23,113 nucleotides of DNA from Nitrospira sp. (GTDB taxonomy: Bacteria; Nitrospirota; Thermodesulfovibrionia; Thermodesulfovibrionales; SM23-35). Of this stretch, positions 7,411 to 13,846 are shown piece by piece. Made by a program: the position numbers and the translations under genes. The notes under the pieces were generated by a model. That model was not told the DNA's origin and ran no database searches. It saw only the letters and a list, made by a program, of their open reading frames with translations. Location: NCBI GenBank assembly GCA_016873595.1, contig VGWZ01000009.1:1-23113 (forward strand), written 5' to 3'. How positions within the stretch are numbered: position 1 is the stretch's first letter; every line of letters begins with the position of its first letter.

Positions 7411-8487
7411 TTATGGAATGTTAAAAGGTAATCCTCGAAATCTAAGTTTTAATCTAAGCTTATTATAACATCTATTGTCTATCTTTCCATTAATAAAAGA
7501 TAGTAGTGTTGTTGCATAACATTTCTCTAAAGCAAAACTATTTTTCATTGATTCATGTAAGGCTGCATTGAGCTGTTTTTTTGCATCTGTCTTTCTGCCT
7601 TTAATAAAATTGAGCTCCCCGAAACCGAGCTTGCAGTAGAGTAACCCTCGCGGATCTTTTGTCCTTTTGAAAAGCAGCATTGCTTTGTTGAAATAGTCAC
7701 ATGCTTTTTCGTACTTGCCAATCATTTTATAGGTTGTCCCAACACTCCAAAGAGTATAGGCAGAACTTACCTTATCCCCGATCTTTTTATAAAGTTTCAT
7801 TGCCTTTGAGAAATTGATGAGTGCCCTTTGATAATCTTTCACCATTCTGTATGCATTTCCAATACCGCAGTAGGAATAGGCTATACCGATTGTGTCGTTA
7901 CTATGAGAGAATAATTTATTTGCATTGGCATAATAGTTAAGTGAATCTTTTAGTCGTCCTGCAATACGAGATGTGCCTCCAAGTCCACACAAGCAATAAC
8001 CGATGCCCGAGTTTTGCTTAAGTGACCTGAATGTGTGATAAGACTTCTTAAAAGTTCTCATTGCGTTAATGATGTCCCCTTTTATTCTCAGAGCTCCTGC
8101 CTCTGCCCAGTTTACAAATGCAATGCCCTCTCTGTCGCTTTTTTTACTATATATCTTTTTTGATTTATGAAAGAGTGTGATTGCTTCCTTCCATTTACCC
8201 TTTGCTCTTAAAGAGAGACCGAGACCAACCTGTGCATCAGCAACCTTGATGGTATCCTTATGTTTTTTCGCAAGTTTTATTGCCTCTGAATAGCTTTTTG
8301 CAGCATGGTCAAAATTACCCACTATCCTGTAAATATCACCAAGAGAAAGTACGCAAAGAAATATCCTGGACCAGTCGCATCGTTTACGGTATACCTGCAA
8401 AGCCTTTTTGAATTCTCTGAGAGACTGTTGATAAAAATACTTTTCCCTCAGCTTTTCTGCATGGTGAAAACTATTATCTATTTCCAA
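7411..8487 (-). CDS. Tetratricopeptide-repeat protein
   Basis: 358-aa protein made almost entirely of about eight to nine TPR-like helical pairs with a period near 40 residues. Examples are SYSEAIKLAKKHKDTIKVADAQVGLGL, cut here as SYSEAIKLAKK plus QVGLGLSLRAKGKWKEA, then CGIGNAYRMVKDYQRALINF and LWSVGTTYKMIGKYEKACDYF. The recurring G-x-G/Y-R-x-x-G-x-x-x-x-A core resembles the TPR_12 type. There is no signal peptide, membrane helix or catalytic motif, so it is probably a cytoplasmic scaffold. It is basic (many Lys/Arg). The ATG at 8487 overlaps the rpe stop by 14 bp, so it is expressed with rpe. Function unknown; such a protein is not a usual rpe partner. Confidence 0.85.
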   Translation of the reverse strand: MEIDNSFHHAEKLREKYFYQQSLREFKKALQVYRKRCDWSRIFLCVLSLGDIYRIVGNFDHAAKSYSEAIKLAKKHKDTIKVADAQVGLGLSLRAKGKWKEAITLFHKSKKIYSKKSDREGIAFVNWAEAGALRIKGDIINAMRTFKKSYHTFRSLKQNSGIGYCLCGLGGTSRIAGRLKDSLNYYANANKLFSHSNDTIGIAYSYCGIGNAYRMVKDYQRALINFSKAMKLYKKIGDKVSSAYTLWSVGTTYKMIGKYEKACDYFNKAMLLFKRTKDPRGLLYCKLGFGELNFIKGRKTDAKKQLNAALHESMKNSFALEKCYATTLLSFINGKIDNRCYNKLRLKLRFRGLPFNIP

Positions 8488-9133
8488 GGATTTCTCTAAA
8501 TTGTTTGATGACGATTCCGTAGTCTTTTGAATTAAAAAAGGCAGAGCCCATCACAAGGATGTCAGCTCCTGCTGAGACGACATCTTTTGCATTATCGAGT
8601 TTTATGCCGCCATCAACCTCTATAAGGGTTGAAAGCCCTCTATTTTTGATGAATTTCTTTAATGCAGTTATTTTGTGAATAATATGTGGTATAAACTCCT
8701 GACCTCCAAACCCTGGATTTACTGACATTAACAGTACAAAATCTATATCAGGCAGTATATACTCAACGCTCAGGATAGAAGTTGCAGGATTAAGCGAAAC
8801 ACCAGCCTTCACACCGCTTTCCTTTATTCGCTGTACTGTTCTGTGGAGGTGCACTGAAGCCTCATAATGTATGGTGAGAAAATCTGCACCTGCCTTTATA
8901 AAATCCATGAGGTATCTGTCTGGCTCTTCAATCATAAGATGGACATCGAGCGGTAACGAAGTGATCTTCCGGATTGATTCTACTATGAATGGACCTATGG
9001 TGATATTGGGGACGAAATGACCGTCCATGATATCAAGATGAAGCATGTCTGCGCCTGCTTTTTCAGCAGCCTTTATCTCTTCCCCGAGATTCAAAAAATT
9101 TGCAGAAAGTATCGAAGGTGCAATCTTAACCAT
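8474..9133 (-). CDS. rpe: Ribulose-phosphate 3-epimerase
   Basis: Interconverts ribulose 5-phosphate and xylulose 5-phosphate in the pentose phosphate pathway. This is a TIM barrel of 219 aa, the normal family length. Metal and catalytic residues are in place: Ser8 (APSILSANF), His32 and Asp34 (LHLDIMDGHFVPN), Asp37, His65 (LDVHLMIEEP), the second Asp in LIEVDGGI, and MSVNPGFGGQEF for the mobile loop. The ATG at 9133 has a good Shine-Dalgarno sequence (AAGGAG, seven bases upstream). It follows a 138-bp gap holding a TGTCA-type repeat and is coupled to the TPR gene downstream. Confidence 0.97.
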   Translation of the reverse strand: MVKIAPSILSANFLNLGEEIKAAEKAGADMLHLDIMDGHFVPNITIGPFIVESIRKITSLPLDVHLMIEEPDRYLMDFIKAGADFLTIHYEASVHLHRTVQRIKESGVKAGVSLNPATSILSVEYILPDIDFVLLMSVNPGFGGQEFIPHIIHKITALKKFIKNRGLSTLIEVDGGIKLDNAKDVVSAGADILVMGSAFFNSKDYGIVIKQFREILGNR

Positions 9134-9183
9134 AGTATCTCCTTTTCCTTATTGAAAATTTTCTGCACATTCTTAGCATTATC

Positions 9184-9251
9184 TGTCATGCTGAACTCGT
9201 TTCAGCATCTAAAATATTTTTCTCAGACCCTGAAACAAGTTCAGGGTGACA
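9184..9251. repeat. TGTCA-ended inverted-repeat element, copy A
   Basis: The ends TGTCA (9184) and TGACA (9247-9251) extend into imperfect terminal inverted repeats of about 27 bp. The left end reads CTGAACTCGTTTCAG and the reverse complement of the right reads CTGAACTTGTTTCAG. Each arm is itself a hairpin (GCTGAA/TTCAGC and CCCTGAA/TTCAGGG). It has the size and shape of a small non-coding REP/MITE-like element between the PASTA gene and rpe. Two other elements with the same ends occur in the window. Confidence 0.85.
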
Positions 9252-9271
9252 TCTGGGTTTGAGCTAATTGT

Positions 9272-9952
9272 TCACTCAAGTTGCAAGTAAATTGTATCTC
9301 CTGTTTTCACATATGTTCCGGGTGTTGGTTTTTGTAACCTCACGTTGCTGCCATTCCCACTGGTTTCCATTTTCAAGTTCATTTTATCTATAAGCTCTTT
9401 TGCTTTTTCGATAGACATACCTTTAAAGTCAGGGCAGTAATAGGTTATCTGATGAGGGCCGAGACTCACAAGTACGGTGATAAAGTCGCTTACTTTTTCA
9501 GCAGATTCCGGTTTTTGGGCTACAATTTTGTCTTTTTCAACGGTATCTGAGTGTACCCTTATTATCTTAGCAATCTTCAAACCGTTTTGAAGCAGTATTG
9601 TTTCAGCATTCAGGAGTGTTTCATTCACAAGCATCGGGATTGATTGAGCTCTTGGACCTTTGCTGAGGATGACCTTAATCCCTCTTTTTTCTTTAACTTT
9701 ATTTCCCGCAGGTATATCTTGTCTGAGTATATGTCCTGGTAGGACTGTAGAATCGTAATCTTCACCTTCAATTTTAAGATAGAGCCCATTCCTTGTGAGG
9801 AGTTCATTTGATTCTACAAGGTTTTTCCCGTATAAGGAAGGCACCTCGACTGTTCGGCTGAAACTCAAAATCTTGAAAGTGAGATAACCGAAAATAAGGC
9901 CAAGCAGTATGAATGCAAATGTATAGAGAGGAAACTTTATTAATGTGCTCAT
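9272..9952 (-). CDS. Membrane-anchored PASTA-domain protein
   Basis: 226 aa from the ATG at 9952. There is a short cytoplasmic N-terminus, one membrane helix (about residues 6-28, PLYTFAFILLGLIFGYLTF), and then three PASTA modules outside the membrane (about 35-100, 100-165, 165-226). These are recognised by VPSLYGKNLVESNELLTRNG, GHILRQDIPAGNKV, IVAQKPESAEKV and FKGMSIEKAKELIDKMNL. PASTA modules bind peptidoglycan fragments in Ser/Thr kinases and penicillin-binding proteins. Here there is no kinase or transpeptidase domain. The frame is open to a TTG at 9985, so an 11-residue longer form is possible. It lies between the DUF116 gene and rpe in the def-fmt run. A cell-wall sensing or scaffold role is only a guess. 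Confidence 0.85.
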   Translation of the reverse strand: MSTLIKFPLYTFAFILLGLIFGYLTFKILSFSRTVEVPSLYGKNLVESNELLTRNGLYLKIEGEDYDSTVLPGHILRQDIPAGNKVKEKRGIKVILSKGPRAQSIPMLVNETLLNAETILLQNGLKIAKIIRVHSDTVEKDKIVAQKPESAEKVSDFITVLVSLGPHQITYYCPDFKGMSIEKAKELIDKMNLKMETSGNGSNVRLQKPTPGTYVKTGDTIYLQLE

Positions 9953-10000
9953 CTGTTCAAATTTCCTCTGTTTCACAGGGTACAACGTATGTCCGAATCG

Positions 10001-10534
10001 TTATTTTTCATTATTATTACTGAAAAACCCTATTGCATCTTTGATCTTCTCTAAGTCTACTCTTGTGTTGAGACATGGCCCGAATGGTCGTTCATTCGGT
10101 ATACCCAATACCGGAAGTGGATAGGTATCAATGATTCCGCTACTCAGGTCGTTCTCACATGCGACCGCAACTACCGCCTCTGGTTTTACATCATGCACAA
10201 TCCTCTTTGCAAGTGAGCCACCTGTTGCAACAAAGAGGTTGAGATGATTGTTGTCTGCTATCTCTATCAGGTCTTTAATCTCACATTTGCCACATCTTTC
10301 ACAGTTATAGATGTTATAGGTAAGCCTGTTATTACATTCATCTATCTGGAGACAGTGTGGCAAGAGAAGCAGAATGTTTTTTGTCCTGACTTTTTCCCTT
10401 TTTACAAGTTTATTATTCAGGTTAATGATAAACCTCTGGTACGACTCTTTTCTGTTTTTCGAGAAAGAGCTGGTGAGTATAAGAAGAGGATATAAAATTT
10501 TGAGAGTAAGTCCTCTAATCCATCTGCAGCTCAT
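10001..10534 (-). CDS. DUF116 family protein
   Basis: 177-aa member of DUF116, a family without an assigned reaction. Conserved segments are LLLLPHCLQIDEC, the cysteine cluster YNCERCGKCEI, VATGGSLAKRIV, AVVAVACENDLSSGI and the C-terminal GPCLNTRVD. The spaced cysteines suggest a metal or Fe-S site. A hydrophobic N-terminal stretch (LTLKILYPLLIL) may be a membrane or amphipathic helix. I chose the ATG at 10534; a TTG just before it (10537) is the only other near start. It overlaps the fmt stop by 20 bp, so it is probably coupled to fmt. The family is often seen next to def/fmt, which hints at a link to translation or N-terminal processing, but this is unproven. Confidence 0.87.
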   Translation of the reverse strand: MSCRWIRGLTLKILYPLLILTSSFSKNRKESYQRFIINLNNKLVKREKVRTKNILLLLPHCLQIDECNNRLTYNIYNCERCGKCEIKDLIEIADNNHLNLFVATGGSLAKRIVHDVKPEAVVAVACENDLSSGIIDTYPLPVLGIPNERPFGPCLNTRVDLEKIKDAIGFFSNNNEK

Positions 10535-11450
10535 CAAAAAAGCCCCCTTCTCTTACGTTCCTTCCCTGGAGAAAAGCTTTTGCAGACATCACGCTTTTCC
10601 CCTCTGGTTGAAGTTCGATTATTGAGAGTAATCCTTCCTCGGTCCCGATAATAAATTCTCCTTTATCTGCCTTTTCAATCCTGCCTGGGATACCTGTTCC
10701 TTTGAGCACCTTTCCCTTGATAATTTTAATCCTTTCTTTGTGCAGATAACAATAGGCACATGGCCATGGATACATTCCCCGGATAAAGTTATAGATCTCT
10801 GTTGAAGTTTTTGACCAGACAACCATCCCGTCCTCTTTTTTAAGGGGAGGGGCGTAACCCGGAGTTCCTGACTGAGGGATGGGGGTAATAGACCCATCTT
10901 TTATGCCCTTTATGGTTTTAATCAATAAAGATGCACCTATCTCTGAAAGCCTTTTGCTTAAGGTCTCTGCATTATCATCATCAGTTATTTCTGTCTCTTC
11001 CTGCAATAAGATATCACCTGTATCGAGTCCTTCATCCATGAGCATCGTTGTAATACCTGTCTTTTTTTCACCGTTAATTATTGACCATTGTATAGGAGCA
11101 GCTCCCCTGTAAAGAGGGAGAAGAGAGGCATGTACATTAATACAACCATGTGAAGCAGCTTTGAGTATCTGTAAAGGCAATATCTTTCCATACGCAACAA
11201 CAACAATTAAATCAGGGTTCAAATCTGAAATTTCATCGAGAAATAGAGGTTCCTTTATTTTTACCGGCTGTAACACCTTTATTCCTTTATTGAGGGCGAA
11301 TTCTTTTACCGGTGAGCAGGAAAAGAGGTGTCCTCTCCCCTTTCTTTTGTCAGGCCGGGTCACTACCGCAATCACCTTTTCACTTGTTTGAAGAAGTGCA
11401 TTGAGTGAAGGGACAGCAAATTCAGGTGTACCAAAAAATAGTATGCGCAT
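10515..11450 (-). CDS. fmt: Methionyl-tRNA formyltransferase
   Basis: Formylates initiator Met-tRNA using 10-formyltetrahydrofolate. The 311 aa cover the full family length. The N-terminal Rossmann-like formyltransferase domain starts MRILFFGTPEFAVPSL and has the catalytic Asn-His pair in NVHASLLPLYRGAAPIQW and the Asp in MDEGLDTGDIL. The C-terminal OB-like tRNA-binding domain begins around residue 205 (IYNFIRGMYPWPCAYC). The ATG at 11450 lies 20 bp after def with no visible Shine-Dalgarno sequence. The def-fmt pair supplies opposite steps: formyl addition before initiation and removal after. Confidence 0.97.
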   Translation of the reverse strand: MRILFFGTPEFAVPSLNALLQTSEKVIAVVTRPDKRKGRGHLFSCSPVKEFALNKGIKVLQPVKIKEPLFLDEISDLNPDLIVVVAYGKILPLQILKAASHGCINVHASLLPLYRGAAPIQWSIINGEKKTGITTMLMDEGLDTGDILLQEETEITDDDNAETLSKRLSEIGASLLIKTIKGIKDGSITPIPQSGTPGYAPPLKKEDGMVVWSKTSTEIYNFIRGMYPWPCAYCYLHKERIKIIKGKVLKGTGIPGRIEKADKGEFIIGTEEGLLSIIELQPEGKSVMSAKAFLQGRNVREGGFFDELQMD

Positions 11451-11470
11451 TTATGCAAAAAGCACGCTCG

Positions 11471-11992
11471 TCATTTCTTGCTTGCTTTTAACTTTTTGGA
11501 CTTGTTGAGTCGTCTCTTGAAAAACTCTCTTTTAATAGGGCTTATTCTATCAATAATGAGGAGTCCGTCGAGGTGGTCTATTTCATGTTGTAAAGCTCTT
11601 GAGAGCATGCCTGTACCTTCAATATCTATAGGATTCCCATTTCTATCTAACCCTTGAACATGGACCTTTTCAGCCCTATTTAACATTGTGGTATACCCGG
11701 GGAGACTCAAGCATCCTTCTTCAGTTTTCTCGGAACCTTCTTTTTCAATAATTGTTGGGTTTATCAGGACGATAAGTGGTTTTTTCTCTTCCTCTACTGC
11801 ACTTACATCTATTACACACACCCTTTTTGAAACGCCTACCTGGTTCGCAGCAAGACCCACGCCCCTTGCTGCATACATCGTCTCTATCATATTGTCAATA
11901 AGACGTTGAATGTGCACGTCTATATCTTCTACAAGGGTAGTTTTTTCTTTAAGGACTTTCTCAGGATATTTTTTTATCTCAAGTAAAGCCAT
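11471..11992 (-). CDS. def: Peptide deformylase
   Basis: Fe2+/metal-dependent hydrolase that removes the N-formyl group from new proteins. The 173 aa contain all three motifs: GVGLAANQ (44-51), EGCLS with metal ligand Cys94 (92-96), and HEIDH (136-140) with the two His ligands and catalytic Glu137. It ends in a Lys-rich tail (NKSKKLKASKK), a little more basic than usual. The ATG at 11992 starts the long minus-strand run and has no Shine-Dalgarno sequence. A palindromic -10 box lies only about 10 bases upstream, so its mRNA leader may be just a few bases long. Confidence 0.97.
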   Translation of the reverse strand: MALLEIKKYPEKVLKEKTTLVEDIDVHIQRLIDNMIETMYAARGVGLAANQVGVSKRVCVIDVSAVEEEKKPLIVLINPTIIEKEGSEKTEEGCLSLPGYTTMLNRAEKVHVQGLDRNGNPIDIEGTGMLSRALQHEIDHLDGLLIIDRISPIKREFFKRRLNKSKKLKASKK

Positions 11993-12001
11993 AGTTAAAT
12001 T

Positions 12002-12013
12002 ATATTATAATAT
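12002..12013. promoter_or_regulatory. Palindromic shared -10 element (divergent promoter)
   Basis: The 12-bp sequence ATATTATAATAT is its own reverse complement and contains TATAAT on both strands (12006-12011 on plus). It fills the middle of the 25-bp gap between the def ATG (minus) and the GTG of the PilZ/J-domain gene (plus). With usual -10 spacing, transcripts would begin at about 12018 on plus and a few bases before the def ATG on minus. I see no clear -35 box on either side. Promoter function is inferred. Confidence 0.6.
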
Positions 12014-12017
12014 TCCA

Positions 12018-13730
12018 GTGGACAAAAGACAAAGAAGACATTTTAGAAGGTACAAAAAACGCTCCCAGTTTGACCTCTTGTTGGGAAACAGGACATCGAG
12101 AGCTGAGCTAATTGATTATTCTGCCAGCGGTATAGGGATTATCGTTGAAGGTTCTCTTCCTGTTACTGAAGGAAAAGTTTTAACCCTTACACTATCTGAA
12201 CCTGCTATTCGCACAGAAGGAGAAATAGTCTGGTTAAGAAGGACAGGTCCAGGTGTGAGGGTCGGGATAAAAAAGATTGGTTCATTGCACGGCCTTCTCA
12301 GGGACTACATTCTTGCAGATGTCTTTATCGGGCTCCAGCGAAGGAGGGTGACAGGCATACTGGAAGTAAGAAATGGGCCCCTTCTTAAAAAAGTTTATGT
12401 AAAAGATGGAGAGGTGATATTTTCTGAATCGAACCAGAGTGATGACGACCTTGGAGAAATCCTCCTCAGAGAAGGAAAAATCAATTCTACGCAATATTCA
12501 CATTTCAAAAATGTTTCAAAAAAAATCGACAAGAAGCACGGCACGCTGTTTATTGAACTTGGATATTTAAAACCAGCACAACTTGTCTGGGCTGTGAGAC
12601 ACCAGTCAGAGGAGATAATTATGAGCCTTTTTGGGATTGAAAACGGAAGTTTCGAATTTAAAGAATGCCAGATTTCCGATAAAGTCATTACTCTCAAGCT
12701 CTCCCCAGTAAATCTTATATATAAAGGGATTAAAAGGATAAGTGAACCTCATAAATTGAGAAAAATTGAGAACCTTTTACAACTGTCTGATAATTCTCTC
12801 ATGTGCTTTTCACCAGATCCTTTAAACCTTTTCCAGTCTATAACATTGGATGATGCAGGCAGAGAGGTTGTTTCTTACATTGATGGGAAAACATCAATAA
12901 AGGATATTCTCCTGTTATCCCATCATAACGAATTTGACACACGTAAAATCCTTTATGCGCTTTTAAGCACACGGATAATTGATAGTGGAGACTCAAAAAG
13001 TGAATTGAAGCATACAAGTATTAACCCGGAAGAAATATCTGATGAGGATATTGACAAAAAACTGAGAAGAGCAGTGCCACAGGAAATCATAAATAAAATA
13101 GAGACCACATACACTACATTCAAAAATACAGGATATTATGAGATATTTGGTCTCAGAGAATCTGCATCGTTTGATGAGATTAAAAGGGCATACCATAAAA
13201 TAGTGAAGGAGTTCCATCCTGACAGGTATACTTACCTTGACTCTGATCTTCTTAAATCTCAATTGAATACAATCTTTTATTTTATCACGGAAGCATATGC
13301 GACACTCTCAGACCCTGAAAAGAAAAAGCAGTACGACAGTCAAATTTCCTCTAAAACAGTTCAGAAAACATCTAATATTGAGCTTGCAAAGATACGATTT
13401 GAGGAAGCAATGAATGAGTTCAGGAATAAAAACTTTACTCGGTCAGCAGAGCTTTTTGGCCAGTCAGTCTATCTCGACAGTTCTATAGCAAACTACCACT
13501 ATTACTATGGATTATCTCTGGAAAAACTAAAAAGATATAAGGATGCTGGAAGAGCACTCCAGAAGGCACTCAAGATTGACCCGATTAATGCCGACTGTTT
13601 AGCTGAATTAGGATATGTATACCTCGATCTGGGTTTCGAGGCAAGGGCCAGAAATAGTTTCAAAAAAGCATTACGTCTCTCACCCTCACATAAAAGGGCA
13701 AGTGAGGGCATGAGATATTTTATGAAGTAA
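12018..13730 (+). CDS. PilZ - PATAN (DUF4388) - DnaJ - TPR fusion protein
   Basis: 570-aa four-part protein. Residues 1 to about 90 form a PilZ-like domain with the c-di-GMP motifs RxxxR (RRYKKR) and DYSASG. Then comes a PATAN/DUF4388 region (about 95-200; TGILEVRNG, GEVIFSES, LGEILLREGKI, GYLKPAQLVWAVRHQ) and a less defined helical region to about 330. A J-domain follows at about 373-435 with the HPD motif intact at 400-402, so it should be able to stimulate Hsp70 ATPase. C-terminal TPRs (about 455-565) complete it. The start is GTG 12018, just before the PilZ arginines. The frame is open further upstream, but only antisense to def. There is no Shine-Dalgarno sequence, and a -10 box sits seven bases upstream, suggesting a leaderless message. 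Role inferred: c-di-GMP-responsive co-chaperone or motility/polarity scaffold. Confidence 0.85.
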   Translation: MDKRQRRHFRRYKKRSQFDLLLGNRTSRAELIDYSASGIGIIVEGSLPVTEGKVLTLTLSEPAIRTEGEIVWLRRTGPGVRVGIKKIGSLHGLLRDYILADVFIGLQRRRVTGILEVRNGPLLKKVYVKDGEVIFSESNQSDDDLGEILLREGKINSTQYSHFKNVSKKIDKKHGTLFIELGYLKPAQLVWAVRHQSEEIIMSLFGIENGSFEFKECQISDKVITLKLSPVNLIYKGIKRISEPHKLRKIENLLQLSDNSLMCFSPDPLNLFQSITLDDAGREVVSYIDGKTSIKDILLLSHHNEFDTRKILYALLSTRIIDSGDSKSELKHTSINPEEISDEDIDKKLRRAVPQEIINKIETTYTTFKNTGYYEIFGLRESASFDEIKRAYHKIVKEFHPDRYTYLDSDLLKSQLNTIFYFITEAYATLSDPEKKKQYDSQISSKTVQKTSNIELAKIRFEEAMNEFRNKNFTRSAELFGQSVYLDSSIANYHYYYGLSLEKLKRYKDAGRALQKALKIDPINADCLAELGYVYLDLGFEARARNSFKKALRLSPSHKRASEGMRYFMK

Positions 13731-13758
13731 TGATAGGTATCTGTGCAGGTCAATATTA

Positions 13759-13788
13759 TTGAAATTGGGGAATAAGATTATGTATGAT
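13759..13788 (+). promoter_or_regulatory. Predicted sigma-70-type promoter of thrS operon
   Basis: TTGAAA (13759-13764), an 18-bp spacer, then TATGAT (13783-13788). The predicted start near 13795 leaves a leader of about 50 bases before the thrS start. A small hairpin, CATCT-CAAA-AGATG (13795-13808), would lie at the very 5' end. No T-box features are visible. Confidence 0.5.
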
Positions 13789-13834
13789 AGTGGTCATCTC
13801 AAAAGATGAAGAAAGACTGACGGTGCACTATAGC

Positions 13835-13840
13835 AGGAGG
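13835..13840 (+). promoter_or_regulatory. Ribosome-binding site deciding the thrS start
   Basis: Perfect AGGAGG, six bases before an ATT codon at 13847 and 72 bases before the first in-frame ATG (13913). The only other codon nearby at proper distance is the in-frame TGA (13844-13846), so this site points to ATT as the initiation codon. Confidence 0.8.
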
Positions 13841-13846
13841 TTTTGA

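Noticed and set aside
10835..10880. G/C-rich stretch inside fmt resembling the C-rich/G-rich palindrome at 21850
   Set aside because: The encoded segment aligns in length with the normal Fmt linker before the C-terminal domain, so there is no inserted repeat.
11910..12017. Extension of the PilZ fusion protein 36 codons upstream to 11910
   Set aside because: Those codons are antisense to the conserved start of def and upstream of the shared promoter.
13678..13720. Hairpin CCCTCAC/GTGAGGG at the end of the PilZ/J-domain gene as a terminator
   Set aside because: Long loop, located within coding sequence, and the following bases (ATATTTTATG) are only a weak T-rich tract.
13784..13846. A 20-codon upstream ORF in frame with thrS, ending in TGA right before the ATT start
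   Set aside because: The predicted promoter has its -10 box over the ATG of this ORF, so the message would begin after it; no Shine-Dalgarno sequence, and no resemblance to a TGS domain that TGA readthrough could restore.
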